A stretch of 64,000 nucleotides of DNA, taken from NCBI GenBank assembly GCA_001899315.1, contig MOYA01000002.1:469781-533780 (forward strand). The letters are read 5' to 3'. Positions 1 to 7,320 of this stretch are shown here, one piece after another; position 1 is the stretch's first letter; every line of letters begins with the position of its first letter. Source of the DNA: Candidatus Obscuribacter phosphatis (GTDB lineage Bacteria; Cyanobacteriota; Vampirovibrionia; Obscuribacterales; Obscuribacteraceae). Below the pieces are notes generated by a model. That model made no database searches, was not told the DNA's origin, and saw only the letters and a program-made list of their open reading frames with translations. The translations under genes and the position numbers were made by a program.

Positions 1-47
1 TATATAGGTGCGTGGTCCGGTGATGGCTGTCGCTAATTTAGTTATGT

Positions 48-1451
48 CTAGTCTCTGGCCCCATCACCGGCCCACTGGGTCCCCGGCGGTAGTTTGTCGA
101 GGTTGAAGTGAATTTCGGCGGGCAGATCTGGGTTGCAGTTGCGCGCCGCCACTATGTCAGCATCCATCAAGACAGAGCGTCCAAGCTGATAGTAGAGCGA
201 GGCGCGTCCGACATAATACTTGCCTTGCTGCGGATCTTGCAAAATGGCATGGTTGAAGTCTCCCATAGCCTCATTGACCTTGGTCAACTTTTGGTATGCT
301 TTGGCGCGTCGGTAGTAGTACTCTGCGTTTGTGGGGTCGAGTTTGATAGCCTGACTATAGTCGAGGATGGCTTGTTTCGGGTCGCCGGGAAACTCGCCTG
401 CCCCTGACAAAAGACCAAATTCGCCGCGCATTGGGTCTTGGTCTAGGTTTGGTGTGAATCTTTCGTTTCTTGATCTGGCAATAGTGTCGTCGCTATCAAC
501 GTCGGCATTGTTCTGGGCGTCTTTAAAAATATATGGCAGCCTGTTGCCTGGATCGGCTGATTTGCGCGGGTCTCCAATGAGATTTTTCTTCACTAGAGCC
601 TTGCGATTGGAGTTGCTCTTCTCGTCTGAAGTGGGCGCGCTTTCACCATAGTCGGTGGCACCTTGGGCGCCGAAATCACCGTTGTCAGAGCCGGGCGTTT
701 GCGCTATACCGGCATTTTCGCCCGTTCTACCAGATCTGCCGCCCGTGTTCGCCGCACTATTATCTGTTGTTCTATTTTGAGGGGCGTTCTGTGTTTGTTG
801 TTGGGCCTGTGCCTGAGCCTGAGCTTGTGCTTGAGCCTGAGCCTGAGCTTTTCTTTCTTGCTGCTCTTTGAATAGCTTCTTCGCTTCTCGGAAGTCTTTA
901 ATGGCATGCACATTGATGCCAGCTTCGTCGTCGGGTATATCGGTGCCGGCATCGCTGCCGTAGTCGGGGTGCTGTCCGGCTTGCAAACTTTCCAATTTCT
1001 CAAGGGCGCTTATGCCACCACCGGTAATGCGATTGAAATAGCTTTCGGCTAACTTATCATTTAGCTTTAGAGCCGCCTGAAAGTCAAGGAGAGCCATGCC
1101 GTCTTTGCCTAGGCTGCAGTGACTAACGCCTCGCAAAATCAAAGCTCTAATGTTATTTGGTGAATACTGCAGGGCGCTGGTAAGGTCTTGAATCGCCAAC
1201 TTGAAATTGCCCATCTTAAAGAAGCACTCGCCGCGCAAAACCAAAGCACGGGCGTTGTTTGAGTTAAGCCCTAGAGACTCTCCCAGTGCTGTAATGGCGC
1301 CGTCATAGTCACCGGTCATCATGCGGGCCCGACCAAGATCGAAAGCAGGGTCGCTATAGCCTAAGGCTGGCGCCGAGCCAATCAACTGCAAAGAAGCAAG
1401 GGTAAGGCTCAAGGACAGGGCGATGAGGTGGCTATGAGTTTTTGCGGGCAT
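48..1451 (-). CDS. Secreted TPR-repeat protein with poly-(Gln/Ala) linker
   Basis: Predicted exported TPR scaffold protein of 467 residues. The first ~30 residues form a signal peptide: basic start, then a leucine/serine-rich hydrophobic core ending near GSAPALG. Residues ~34-141 carry about three TPR units and ~353-445 about two more, recognisable by the A-x-x-x-Y/F...P-x-N/D periodicity (for example AIKLDPTNAEYYYRRAKAY). Between them is a disordered N/S/G/D-rich linker with an Ala-Gln dipeptide run at ~203-222, encoded by a hexamer-like repeat. The ATG at 1451 has AAGGA 7 nt upstream. The 5' leader holds tandem 14-15-bp repeats (separate entry). TPRs mediate protein-protein contacts; no partner can be named. 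Signal peptide and TPR calls are strong, function unknown. Confidence 0.85.
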   Translation of the reverse strand: MPAKTHSHLIALSLSLTLASLQLIGSAPALGYSDPAFDLGRARMMTGDYDGAITALGESLGLNSNNARALVLRGECFFKMGNFKLAIQDLTSALQYSPNNIRALILRGVSHCSLGKDGMALLDFQAALKLNDKLAESYFNRITGGGISALEKLESLQAGQHPDYGSDAGTDIPDDEAGINVHAIKDFREAKKLFKEQQERKAQAQAQAQAQAQAQAQQQTQNAPQNRTTDNSAANTGGRSGRTGENAGIAQTPGSDNGDFGAQGATDYGESAPTSDEKSNSNRKALVKKNLIGDPRKSADPGNRLPYIFKDAQNNADVDSDDTIARSRNERFTPNLDQDPMRGEFGLLSGAGEFPGDPKQAILDYSQAIKLDPTNAEYYYRRAKAYQKLTKVNEAMGDFNHAILQDPQQGKYYVGRASLYYQLGRSVLMDADIVAARNCNPDLPAEIHFNLDKLPPGTQWAGDGARD

Positions 1452-1463
1452 TGATTGATCCTT

Positions 1464-1565
1464 ATTTAGGTTTTCTGGATTTAGGTTTTCTGGATTTAGG
1501 TTTTCTGCATTAGGTTTTGTGCATTAGGCTTTCTGCATTTAGGTTTTCTGCATTAGGTTTTGTGC
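1464..1565. repeat. Tandem repeat, seven 14-15-bp units, in the TPR gene leader
   Basis: Seven head-to-tail copies of ATTAGGTTTTCTGC-like units: three of 15 bp ATTTAGGTTTTCTGG/C, then alternating 14- and 15-bp variants with GTGC endings. They sit directly upstream of the minus-strand TPR gene, so they lie in its promoter or 5' leader. Confidence 0.9.
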
Positions 1566-1606
1566 AAGTGTTTTTCGCGCTTTGATGTTTTGCGCCATAA
1601 TCTTCC

Positions 1607-1678
1607 GCAGTTTGATTTTTGCAGTTTGATTTTTGCAGTTTTATTTTTGCAGTTTGATTTTTTGCACTTTGATTTTTT
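1607..1678. repeat. Tandem repeat, five 14-15-bp units GCAGTTTGATTTTT
   Basis: Five consecutive units of GCAGTTTGATTTTT. One has G-to-T, the fourth carries one extra T, and the fifth has the extra T and a G-to-C change. The array ends 3 bp before the stop codon of the DUF4149-like gene and is separated from the other array by about 40 bp. It is unrelated in sequence to that array but has the same period. Confidence 0.9.
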
Positions 1679-1681
1679 GCA

Positions 1682-2176
1682 TTATTCCATATGGCGTCCG
1701 GGTCCTAACACCGGAATAACCAGAGACACCAGGGCAAAGACTATGGCTGCAGAGAAGACGCCGCGGGAGACATGGTGCAGCTTGTCGAATTCTGCCTTAA
1801 CTGAGGCGTTGGTCTTGATCTGGGGCTGCAGCTCCTTCATTTTGGGCACTATTCCGTATGAAAATATGAAAATTGCCACTGCCGAAACTATGCTGGCAAA
1901 ATAGCGAGCCATGGGCCATTTGCTGCGCTTTTCCAGGTTTTTTAGGTCGCCCTTAATTTCTAAAGCTTCTGCTACCACCAGGGCTATGGCGAAGCCCACT
2001 GCCACTTTGGCGAACTCATAAAAGATTGGGGCATTGACTGTGGCTGCTTCGGTGGCTGGGATGCCCTGCGCTTTGGCGGCATTGACCAAGGTGATGGCGG
2101 CGAAAACAATGCCCGAGCCAGCGCCGAAAAGCATGGCCAGTGCGATGATTCTGACAATGCGTGCGAGTTTTATCAT
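1682..2176 (-). CDS. DUF4149-like small integral membrane protein
   Basis: A 164-residue protein with four predicted membrane segments at about residues 8-28, 50-70, 88-108 and 140-160. The C-terminal motif FDKLHHVSRGVFSA followed by a hydrophobic helix resembles the L-H-x-x-S pattern of DUF4149 (TMEM205-like) membrane proteins, whose function is not established. ATG at 2176 is preceded by GGAAG at 5 nt. It lies upstream of and co-directional with the TPR gene, but repeat arrays separate them. The family call rests on topology and this one motif. Confidence 0.6.
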   Translation of the reverse strand: MIKLARIVRIIALAMLFGAGSGIVFAAITLVNAAKAQGIPATEAATVNAPIFYEFAKVAVGFAIALVVAEALEIKGDLKNLEKRSKWPMARYFASIVSAVAIFIFSYGIVPKMKELQPQIKTNASVKAEFDKLHHVSRGVFSAAIVFALVSLVIPVLGPGRHME

Positions 2177-2235
2177 GATTACTTCCGTTTTGCTTGTGGT
2201 GGTGATTCTAAGACCTAGAACCTAACATTTGTCCC

Positions 2236-2745
2236 TCAGCCGGGGCGAAACGCCGGTAAGACGGCTGCTTCTTCTTGGCTGAATAGGTTGAAATCTTCTC
2301 CGGCTAGCCTCTTTGCTGCTTGTGTCAGGGCTTCTCTGTCAAAGCCTACTATAGTGCTTTCAATAGTGTAGTCAGCGTTTATAAGAAATAGCGACGGAAC
2401 ATTGGTTAAGCCGTAGCTTTCGGTGGCCAGAAGGTCTTCGTCGATGAGTATGGGCAGGCTCAGCTGATATTCTGCTTTGAAGTCGAGGGCTTGTTCATGG
2501 CTGTCCTGGCAAAGCAAATAGATTTCGTTCTTGGATGCTTTGTTGTTTTTCAAATAGCCAAACAAACGCTCTATATAAGGAAGCGTCATTTGACAGACTG
2601 GGCAATCGACCTTGAAGAAAACCACCAGCGCCGGTCCGTGTTCAATGGCTTTGGCTAATGAGTAGGACTCGCCTCGGCAATTTTTGAAATCAGAGACTGG
2701 GAGATTGAAGTCTGGGGCTGGGCTGCCCTCTGCCAGTGCTGTCAT
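2236..2745 (-). CDS. Redoxin / thioredoxin-fold peroxiredoxin-like protein
   Basis: AhpC/TSA-type thioredoxin-fold protein of ~169 residues. It begins G-S-P-A-P-D-F-N-L-P, the typical redoxin start, and has V-V-F-F-K-V-D-C-P-V-C-Q, so the active site is a CPVC di-cysteine. That fits a TlpA/ResA-like thiol-disulfide oxidoreductase or an atypical peroxiredoxin. The cis-Pro segment is N-V-P-S-L-F-L-I. The reading frame is open to 2886, but the ATG at 2745 has an excellent AAAGGAGG 7 nt upstream and starts just before the conserved domain. No signal peptide is visible, so a cytoplasmic location is inferred. Electron partner unknown. Confidence 0.8.
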   Translation of the reverse strand: MTALAEGSPAPDFNLPVSDFKNCRGESYSLAKAIEHGPALVVFFKVDCPVCQMTLPYIERLFGYLKNNKASKNEIYLLCQDSHEQALDFKAEYQLSLPILIDEDLLATESYGLTNVPSLFLINADYTIESTIVGFDREALTQAAKRLAGEDFNLFSQEEAAVLPAFRPG

Positions 2746-2987
2746 GCGGCCCCTCCTTTGCGCACCCAGTATAAATATATCCCCTTGGCAGGGGCGGCGC
2801 GTTTTCGGCGCCCGCTTGCTTAAGGCTTTACCGGCAGATTTGTGTGGTTGCCAGCAGCCATCAGTTGATATTAGCCGTCGCCTCAAACCTGTACACTAAG
2901 GCTGCCGCCTATGCTTCGTCGGCGGTATCACTTTCGGTGCTTAGGTAGAGACTGATCTGCCCGGCTGCGCAGGGAAGCAGCTTTTAA

Positions 2988-3054
2988 GAGTAGCGCTGGG
3001 AAGTGACTCTTCGGAGTGGCGCTGGGAAGTGACTCTTCGGAGTGGCGCTGGGAA
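2988..3054. repeat. 26-bp tandem repeat, 2.6 copies, in a 0.4-kb non-coding gap
   Basis: The unit GAGTGGCGCTGGGAAGTGAC plus TCTTCG is repeated 2.6 times with one base change in the first copy. It lies in the 2746-3154 gap between two minus-strand genes. Frames crossing the gap are compositionally unlike genes, and I see no promoter or terminator there. Confidence 0.85.
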
Positions 3055-3154
3055 CCTATTCTGCGCAGCGGCAATGAAGACAAGATCTTTGTAGAAGTGA
3101 TCTGTAGTTGAACGCAGCCGCCGTCTGCGGGAGCTCGAATTGGCAGAACAGATT

Positions 3155-3856
3155 CTATAAGGATGTCCAAATTTTGGCGCAGATCGTGATAAAAGCGGTA
3201 TGGTCAACCAAGCTTTGTCCCGATTCGGTGCGAGTGGCGGCGTCCGCTTTGTTCTCTCTGCAGCTGGGTGCGTCCAGGTCTTCATAACGGCTTGTCATCA
3301 AGACTTTGTTGGCGGCATTGATTTTGACTTCTACTTGCAGACCGGCTTGGTCTTGCAATGAAAACAAAACTTCTCCTCGCCAATAACCCACCTTAACGGC
3401 GGTGTTCTTGAGCAAGAGTCCGAGCATTTGAGTGAAAACCAGCTTTTCTTCGGGCAAGAAGAGTACCAATATCTCAGCCAGATATTCTGCCCTTGGCGCT
3501 TTGTCTGTTATCTCATAGACAGTCGCTTCTAGAGCCAACGCAATGTGTTCAGGCAGCGGGATATCTTTAAGCTGCTCAAGCATTTTCTGCCTTGCTGACT
3601 CGCGCAGTTTAGCCGCTTCTTTCTCTCTATTTTGACGACGCAATATTATGTCGTTAACCCTTGGTTCGTCGGCTTTGAAGATAGCGGAGTCGCTAGTTAG
3701 GCTTTGCAATCCGGAATTTGGAGCCGCGAAATAAGTTTGAGCCGCTGTTGCCGTCTGCTGCATTTGCGCTGTTTGCTGCTGTAGAGCGGAGTTCAATTGG
3801 TTGCCGGTTTGTTCTTTTGAGTTGCTTCCAGTCGAACCAAAAATGTCTTGAGTCAT
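3155..3856 (-). CDS. Hypothetical protein with glutamine-rich N-terminus
   Basis: A 233-residue protein I do not recognise. Residues 1-45 are Q/T/A-rich and probably disordered. Residues ~70-110 are basic and probably helical (ILRRQNREKEAAKLRESARQ). Residues ~100-190 look like a compact alpha/beta domain (E-H-I-A-L-A-L-E...LFLPEEKLVFTQMLGLLL). No signal peptide or membrane segment. ATG at 3856 has a weak GGCGGG upstream. Coding character is supported by length and composition; no function is offered. Confidence 0.65.
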   Translation of the reverse strand: MTQDIFGSTGSNSKEQTGNQLNSALQQQTAQMQQTATAAQTYFAAPNSGLQSLTSDSAIFKADEPRVNDIILRRQNREKEAAKLRESARQKMLEQLKDIPLPEHIALALEATVYEITDKAPRAEYLAEILVLFLPEEKLVFTQMLGLLLKNTAVKVGYWRGEVLFSLQDQAGLQVEVKINAANKVLMTSRYEDLDAPSCRENKADAATRTESGQSLVDHTAFITICAKIWTSL

Positions 3857-4478
3857 GAGTTGCCCGCCAATCTTTATTTATGGTTTTCTTACCAATGCCA
3901 ACGGCATCATAGCCAAAAATTGTTACAGACCTGTGAAAAATATCTCTTGATAACCGCATCCTTACTTAATTATTGTCAATCCTCAGCGCCCCACTTTAAG
4001 CTGCTTTCTGTCTAGCTATCTATTTCTCTGTTTGTTCCTCTGTTTATCTGTGTGTCTGTTTCTCTGTTTCTCTATTTGTCAGTCTGTCTGCCTGTTTGAC
4101 TGTCTGTCTCTATTTATGTCTATTTTACGCTTTTGCACTTTTGCTTATGTTTTTCGATTTCGCTTTTGGGTGAACTTGGTTTGTTTGTTTATTTGTTTGT
4201 TTGTCTATATGTTTGTTTGGCTCTAATCCCTACTTAAGGCTAAGCTTTATTGCTTGGCGATGTTAAGGCGAATTGCTTTGCCGCACCACGGGTGATGCCC
4301 TTGTACTAGTTTTGAGGCGGCTAAGTTTTTGATCGATTGTCTTGATTGCAGGGCAAAGTTTAGCCTCAGTTGATCTTTTGCAGGAAGATTAGGAAAGTTT
4401 GCCTGTTGAGACCGTGGAACTTGACCCGCCCTCGTGCATAATAGGGAGACGAAATTTTGCGCCTTGCGGCACGGGGAG
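3857..4478. other. Intergenic region with T-rich low-complexity tract
   Basis: This 0.6-kb gap lies between divergent genes. Positions ~4015-4215 are a pyrimidine/T-rich tract built from TCTGTTTC, TGTCTGTC and TTTGTTTG iterations. The frames through it translate to Cys/Leu/Phe repeats with no protein character. I see no RNA gene or convincing promoter. Confidence 0.7.
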
Positions 4479-5207
4479 ATGGAGTTGAACCTGACCTTTC
4501 TAGGACATAGCGCCTTTTGTATTGAAGTCGGTGGGCTCGTTGTATATACAGATCCTTATATCCAGGCACCTGTTGACATATCACGTTTGCCTAAAGCTGA
4601 TTTGGTTTTGTTTAGTGTCGGTCATTTTGACCATGGTGCCTTAATGGCAAGAGAACTTTTCGAGCGCTGGGACTGTACTTTTGTCGGTCCTCGCGCCTTG
4701 ATTCAGTGGATGGCTCGCAAGTACAAGCGTAAGATTCCAGCCAACAGGCTGATTGCCATCGAGCACAATGAAACTATCAATTTCAAGGGACTGGAAATAA
4801 CAGCGGTGCCAGCGCATCGACCGCTCAATCGTCTTGGCAAGACTATCCTTACCCTCTTCGCGCGCAGTTCGGCGCCAGGCAAGCCGGTAAATGGCTACTA
4901 CTTCTCGGGGTTCTATCACGGGGGCGCTACTAAATATAGTCCACTTATCGCCCAAGCCTTACATGGCAAGAAGATTCATACGGCGCTGTTGCCGATTGGC
5001 GGCAAGTATGCAACAGCCACACCGGCTGAGGCTCTCAAAATTGCTGAAGAAGTAAACTGCAATCGTCTGGTCCCGATGCACTGGCAGCCCCTCAAGGAGC
5101 AGGTTTTCTTTCGCTACCAAAGTTCAGATTTGGTGAAATTGGCTCGGTCCAGTGATTCGAAGGTCGAGGTGCGAGCCTTGGCGATTGGTGAGCTTTTGCC
5201 TCTTTAA
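4479..5207 (+). CDS. UPF0173/UlaG-like metallo-beta-lactamase-fold protein with altered metal ligands
   Basis: MBL-fold hydrolase-like protein of ~242 residues. It starts with the family-typical L-T-F-L-G-H-S-A-F-x-I-E and ends with the L-P-I-G-G-K-Y...P-x-E-A...V-P-M-H-W block of UPF0173/UlaG-like proteins. The central H-x-H-x-D-H motif reads S-V-G-H-F-D-H, so the first histidine is valine (codon GTC). The usual G-D-T segment is replaced by S-G-F-Y-H-G-G. The histidines of P-A-H-R and P-M-H-W remain. Metal binding and catalysis may therefore be altered or lost. A GTG at 4434 would add 15 residues, but the ATG at 4479 matches the family start. No signal peptide. Confidence 0.8.
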   Translation: MELNLTFLGHSAFCIEVGGLVVYTDPYIQAPVDISRLPKADLVLFSVGHFDHGALMARELFERWDCTFVGPRALIQWMARKYKRKIPANRLIAIEHNETINFKGLEITAVPAHRPLNRLGKTILTLFARSSAPGKPVNGYYFSGFYHGGATKYSPLIAQALHGKKIHTALLPIGGKYATATPAEALKIAEEVNCNRLVPMHWQPLKEQVFFRYQSSDLVKLARSSDSKVEVRALAIGELLPL

Positions 5208-5276
5208 TGCCAAATCTCAAAACCACTTAGAAAATGTTTTTTCAATTGGGGTATGACTCTATATATAGGTGGGGTC

Positions 5277-6860
5277 ATGTTCGGCAATAGGCGCAACGAA
5301 GAAAGAACCTTCAACCGGTTGGCTAAGCAGTCTGGCTTGCCGACCTTGAAGCAATTACAAGAGATGCTCACAGATTCGTTGCGGAATGTTGGGCGCACAA
5401 CTGAGCTGCCCTTTGGCGACCCACCTGAAGAGTATGCCCTAGCTGCTTTCAAAGACCGGGGCAAGGGCGATATGCATTGGGCTCTTTATCGCAGCGACGG
5501 GCACTCCTCAATGATGCTTTGGGATCAAGTCAGTACTGATCCGGCTTACATCAACCAGCTCATCACCGCCCAGTTTCCCGGCTTCGATCTGAAGAGAGTG
5601 GCGCTCAGGAACACTGCCGAAGTCGCCCAGAGTAATAATCACGCAGGCTACAGTAGTTCCGCCGCCTCGGGTTTCTCTTCATCTGCGCCGCAGGGCTTGG
5701 CCGATGGTTTCGGCTCTTCCATTAATGCCACTGGTGCTTATGTAGACAGTGGTGTGAGGTCAAAGGCTAGACCCACTCTGGAAGGTGATCTTGAGAACCT
5801 ACAAGTACCCAATCTTTTGCAATCGATAAATATGAGCAAGTCCACTGGTCGGCTCGAGGTCTTATCTTCGAACGTCCTGGCGCAGGTGATGTTTTTGGAC
5901 GGAAGACCTATACACTGCGTCTTAGGTAGTCTCGAGGGGGCTGCGGCGCTTATTGAGCTGATAGGTTGGGATTATGGTCAGTTTCGATTCTTCCAAGGCG
6001 ATCCTGGGGAAACTCGCACAATCAAACATCGGCTTGACTTTCTGCTCATGGAAGGAGCGGCTCTTGATGACCAGTTTAAGGCGATTAAGGCAAAAGGCAT
6101 CAAAGAAACCACTTTTCTGATAAGAAAGGGCGAACCTCTCTCAGAGGCGAGGTTGGAAGAGATTTTGAATGAAGCTGCTGGAGCTGATATGGCTTTACAG
6201 AAGCAGATTTATCAGATGATTGACAATAGAAGTCGTCTGGGTGACATCTTGCGCCGCTTCAAGGTGACCAAGGCTGATTGGGTACCGGTGATATTCAACT
6301 TCATTACTTGCGATCTCGTTTCGTTCGTTGATGAGTTGCCAGAAGCACCTGGCAAAAGGTTCGAAATTAATCTTGATCTTTCACACGCGCGCTCGGTGGA
6401 TCGAATGTTGACCAGGCAGGACACTGGAATCTTCAATTATCCGAGCCTCTTGTGGATTCTCGAAAGAGAGTTCGAGCGATGGCAGCTTTATGGGCGTCCC
6501 TTTTCTCTAATTTTGCTAGACGTAGCTGTTCGTCCTCAGTCTCCGGAGCAGGTGCCGGAAAGGCTACCAATTACGTGCGTGAAGGAGTTGGCCGATAGAA
6601 TCAACAGGAGCAAGATAAAGCTGGATATCTTGGCTCACTATGAGACATTTGGATTTGCTTTGGTTATGCCGGAGACTGATGCTCAAGTGGCCAGAGTAAA
6701 GGCGAGCAAGCTTGAAGAGTTAATTGTCTCTACGCCCCTGAGTGGAGGCATGAACGGTTATCCTCTACTTGCATCTTTAGGTTTGGCTTCTCTTCCTGAT
6801 GACTGTGTGACTCTGGGGTCTTTGGTTGGTAAGGCTAGGGCGGAGCTTGCTAAGAGATAG
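5277..6860 (+). CDS. DUF4388 (PATAN) protein with degenerate GGDEF-like C-terminus
   Basis: Likely regulatory protein of ~527 residues. The N-terminal ~115 residues are unassigned and are followed by a Ser/Ala/Gly-rich linker. A DUF4388 domain covers residues ~165-265 (L-E-G-D-L-E-N-L-Q-V...TGRLEVLS...FLDGRPIHCVLG...G-x-F-R-F). The C-terminal ~145 residues resemble a diguanylate cyclase: TGIFNYPSLLWILEREFERW matches the usual T-G-L-x-N-R-R-x-L helix start, but the GGDEF signature is replaced by Y-E-T-F-G-F-A-L-V-M-P-E-T, so catalysis is unlikely. DUF4388 proteins occur in gliding and two-component signalling systems. ATG 5277 has AGGTGGGG just upstream; ATG 5253 is the alternative start. Confidence 0.75.
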   Translation: MFGNRRNEERTFNRLAKQSGLPTLKQLQEMLTDSLRNVGRTTELPFGDPPEEYALAAFKDRGKGDMHWALYRSDGHSSMMLWDQVSTDPAYINQLITAQFPGFDLKRVALRNTAEVAQSNNHAGYSSSAASGFSSSAPQGLADGFGSSINATGAYVDSGVRSKARPTLEGDLENLQVPNLLQSINMSKSTGRLEVLSSNVLAQVMFLDGRPIHCVLGSLEGAAALIELIGWDYGQFRFFQGDPGETRTIKHRLDFLLMEGAALDDQFKAIKAKGIKETTFLIRKGEPLSEARLEEILNEAAGADMALQKQIYQMIDNRSRLGDILRRFKVTKADWVPVIFNFITCDLVSFVDELPEAPGKRFEINLDLSHARSVDRMLTRQDTGIFNYPSLLWILEREFERWQLYGRPFSLILLDVAVRPQSPEQVPERLPITCVKELADRINRSKIKLDILAHYETFGFALVMPETDAQVARVKASKLEELIVSTPLSGGMNGYPLLASLGLASLPDDCVTLGSLVGKARAELAKR

Positions 6861-6900
6861 GGCGAGTCTGTTTTGCGCCTCTGGGTGGGCTATCTGAGGA

Positions 6901-6934
6901 AAAAAAAAGATTTTCGGACGAAAATCTTTTTTTT
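6901..6934 (+). terminator. Rho-independent terminator after the DUF4388 gene
   Basis: A near-perfect A/T-rich stem (AAAAGATTTTC / GAAAATCTTTT, ~15 bp with a 4-base loop) ends in a run of T. It lies 40 bp past the stop at 6860. Its sequence, including the preceding CTGAGGAAA, is almost the same as that of the terminator at 12163-12196. Confidence 0.8.
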
Positions 6935-7004
6935 CTCTCTTTGATTCCCAAAAGCGGTTTTTGGTTTTCTTGTTGAATCCGTGGAGCATTATCAGAACCA
7001 TCCT

Positions 7005-7053
7005 GAAGCCAAGGATTAGGGCTAGCTCTTGGAAGCTCGACCCTCTTGGCTTC
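7005..7053. other. Inverted repeat with internal stem upstream of dnaK
   Basis: GAAGCCAAG (7005-7013) and CTTGGCTTC (7045-7053) are perfect complements. Between them AGGGCTAGCT and AGCTCGACCCT pair imperfectly, giving a long hairpin without a T-tract. It is 270 bp before dnaK, in a 460-bp gap (6861-7320) with no gene. No CIRCE element (GAGTGCTAA-type palindrome) is visible in the gap. It could be a structured leader or a terminator-like element. Confidence 0.5.
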
Positions 7054-7320
7054 CGGTTGGGTTGTAATTAGTCGACCCGATTATTAAATATAAACGTTTG
7101 TATAAGTTTGGACTTTCGCTTTCAGCTGAACTGCATGATGGAAAAAGACGGATTTTTCACGCTCTTAATGGTAATTGACCTTCTAGCCGGGTAAATTTCA
7201 AGAAGTGTGGCATCTAAATATCCGAAATTTGCCGCTATGTGGAGCCCTATCCCAAGTATAATTCCTGGGTGTCTCCAGCCTTAGCTTTCAAAGTAGGTCC
7301 GAAGGGAGTTTCAAAGTAAT

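Noticed and set aside
704-1003. A 99-codon basic frame on the minus strand inside the TPR gene
   Set aside because: It is an alternate frame of the TPR gene's repetitive Ala-Gln segment; its composition is a by-product of that repeat.
2928-3285. Overlapping 80- and 114-codon minus-strand frames
   Set aside because: They run through the 26-bp tandem repeat and into the neighbouring gene, with no ribosome-binding site and arginine/serine repeats typical of read-through of repeated DNA.
4032-4226. A 64-codon frame rich in Cys, Leu and Phe, membrane-protein-like at first sight
   Set aside because: It is a translation of a TTTG/TCTG low-complexity tract; no ribosome-binding site.
4406-4446. TTGACC...CATAAT as a promoter for the metallo-beta-lactamase-fold gene
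   Set aside because: The spacer is only about 10 bp, too short for a sigma-70 promoter.
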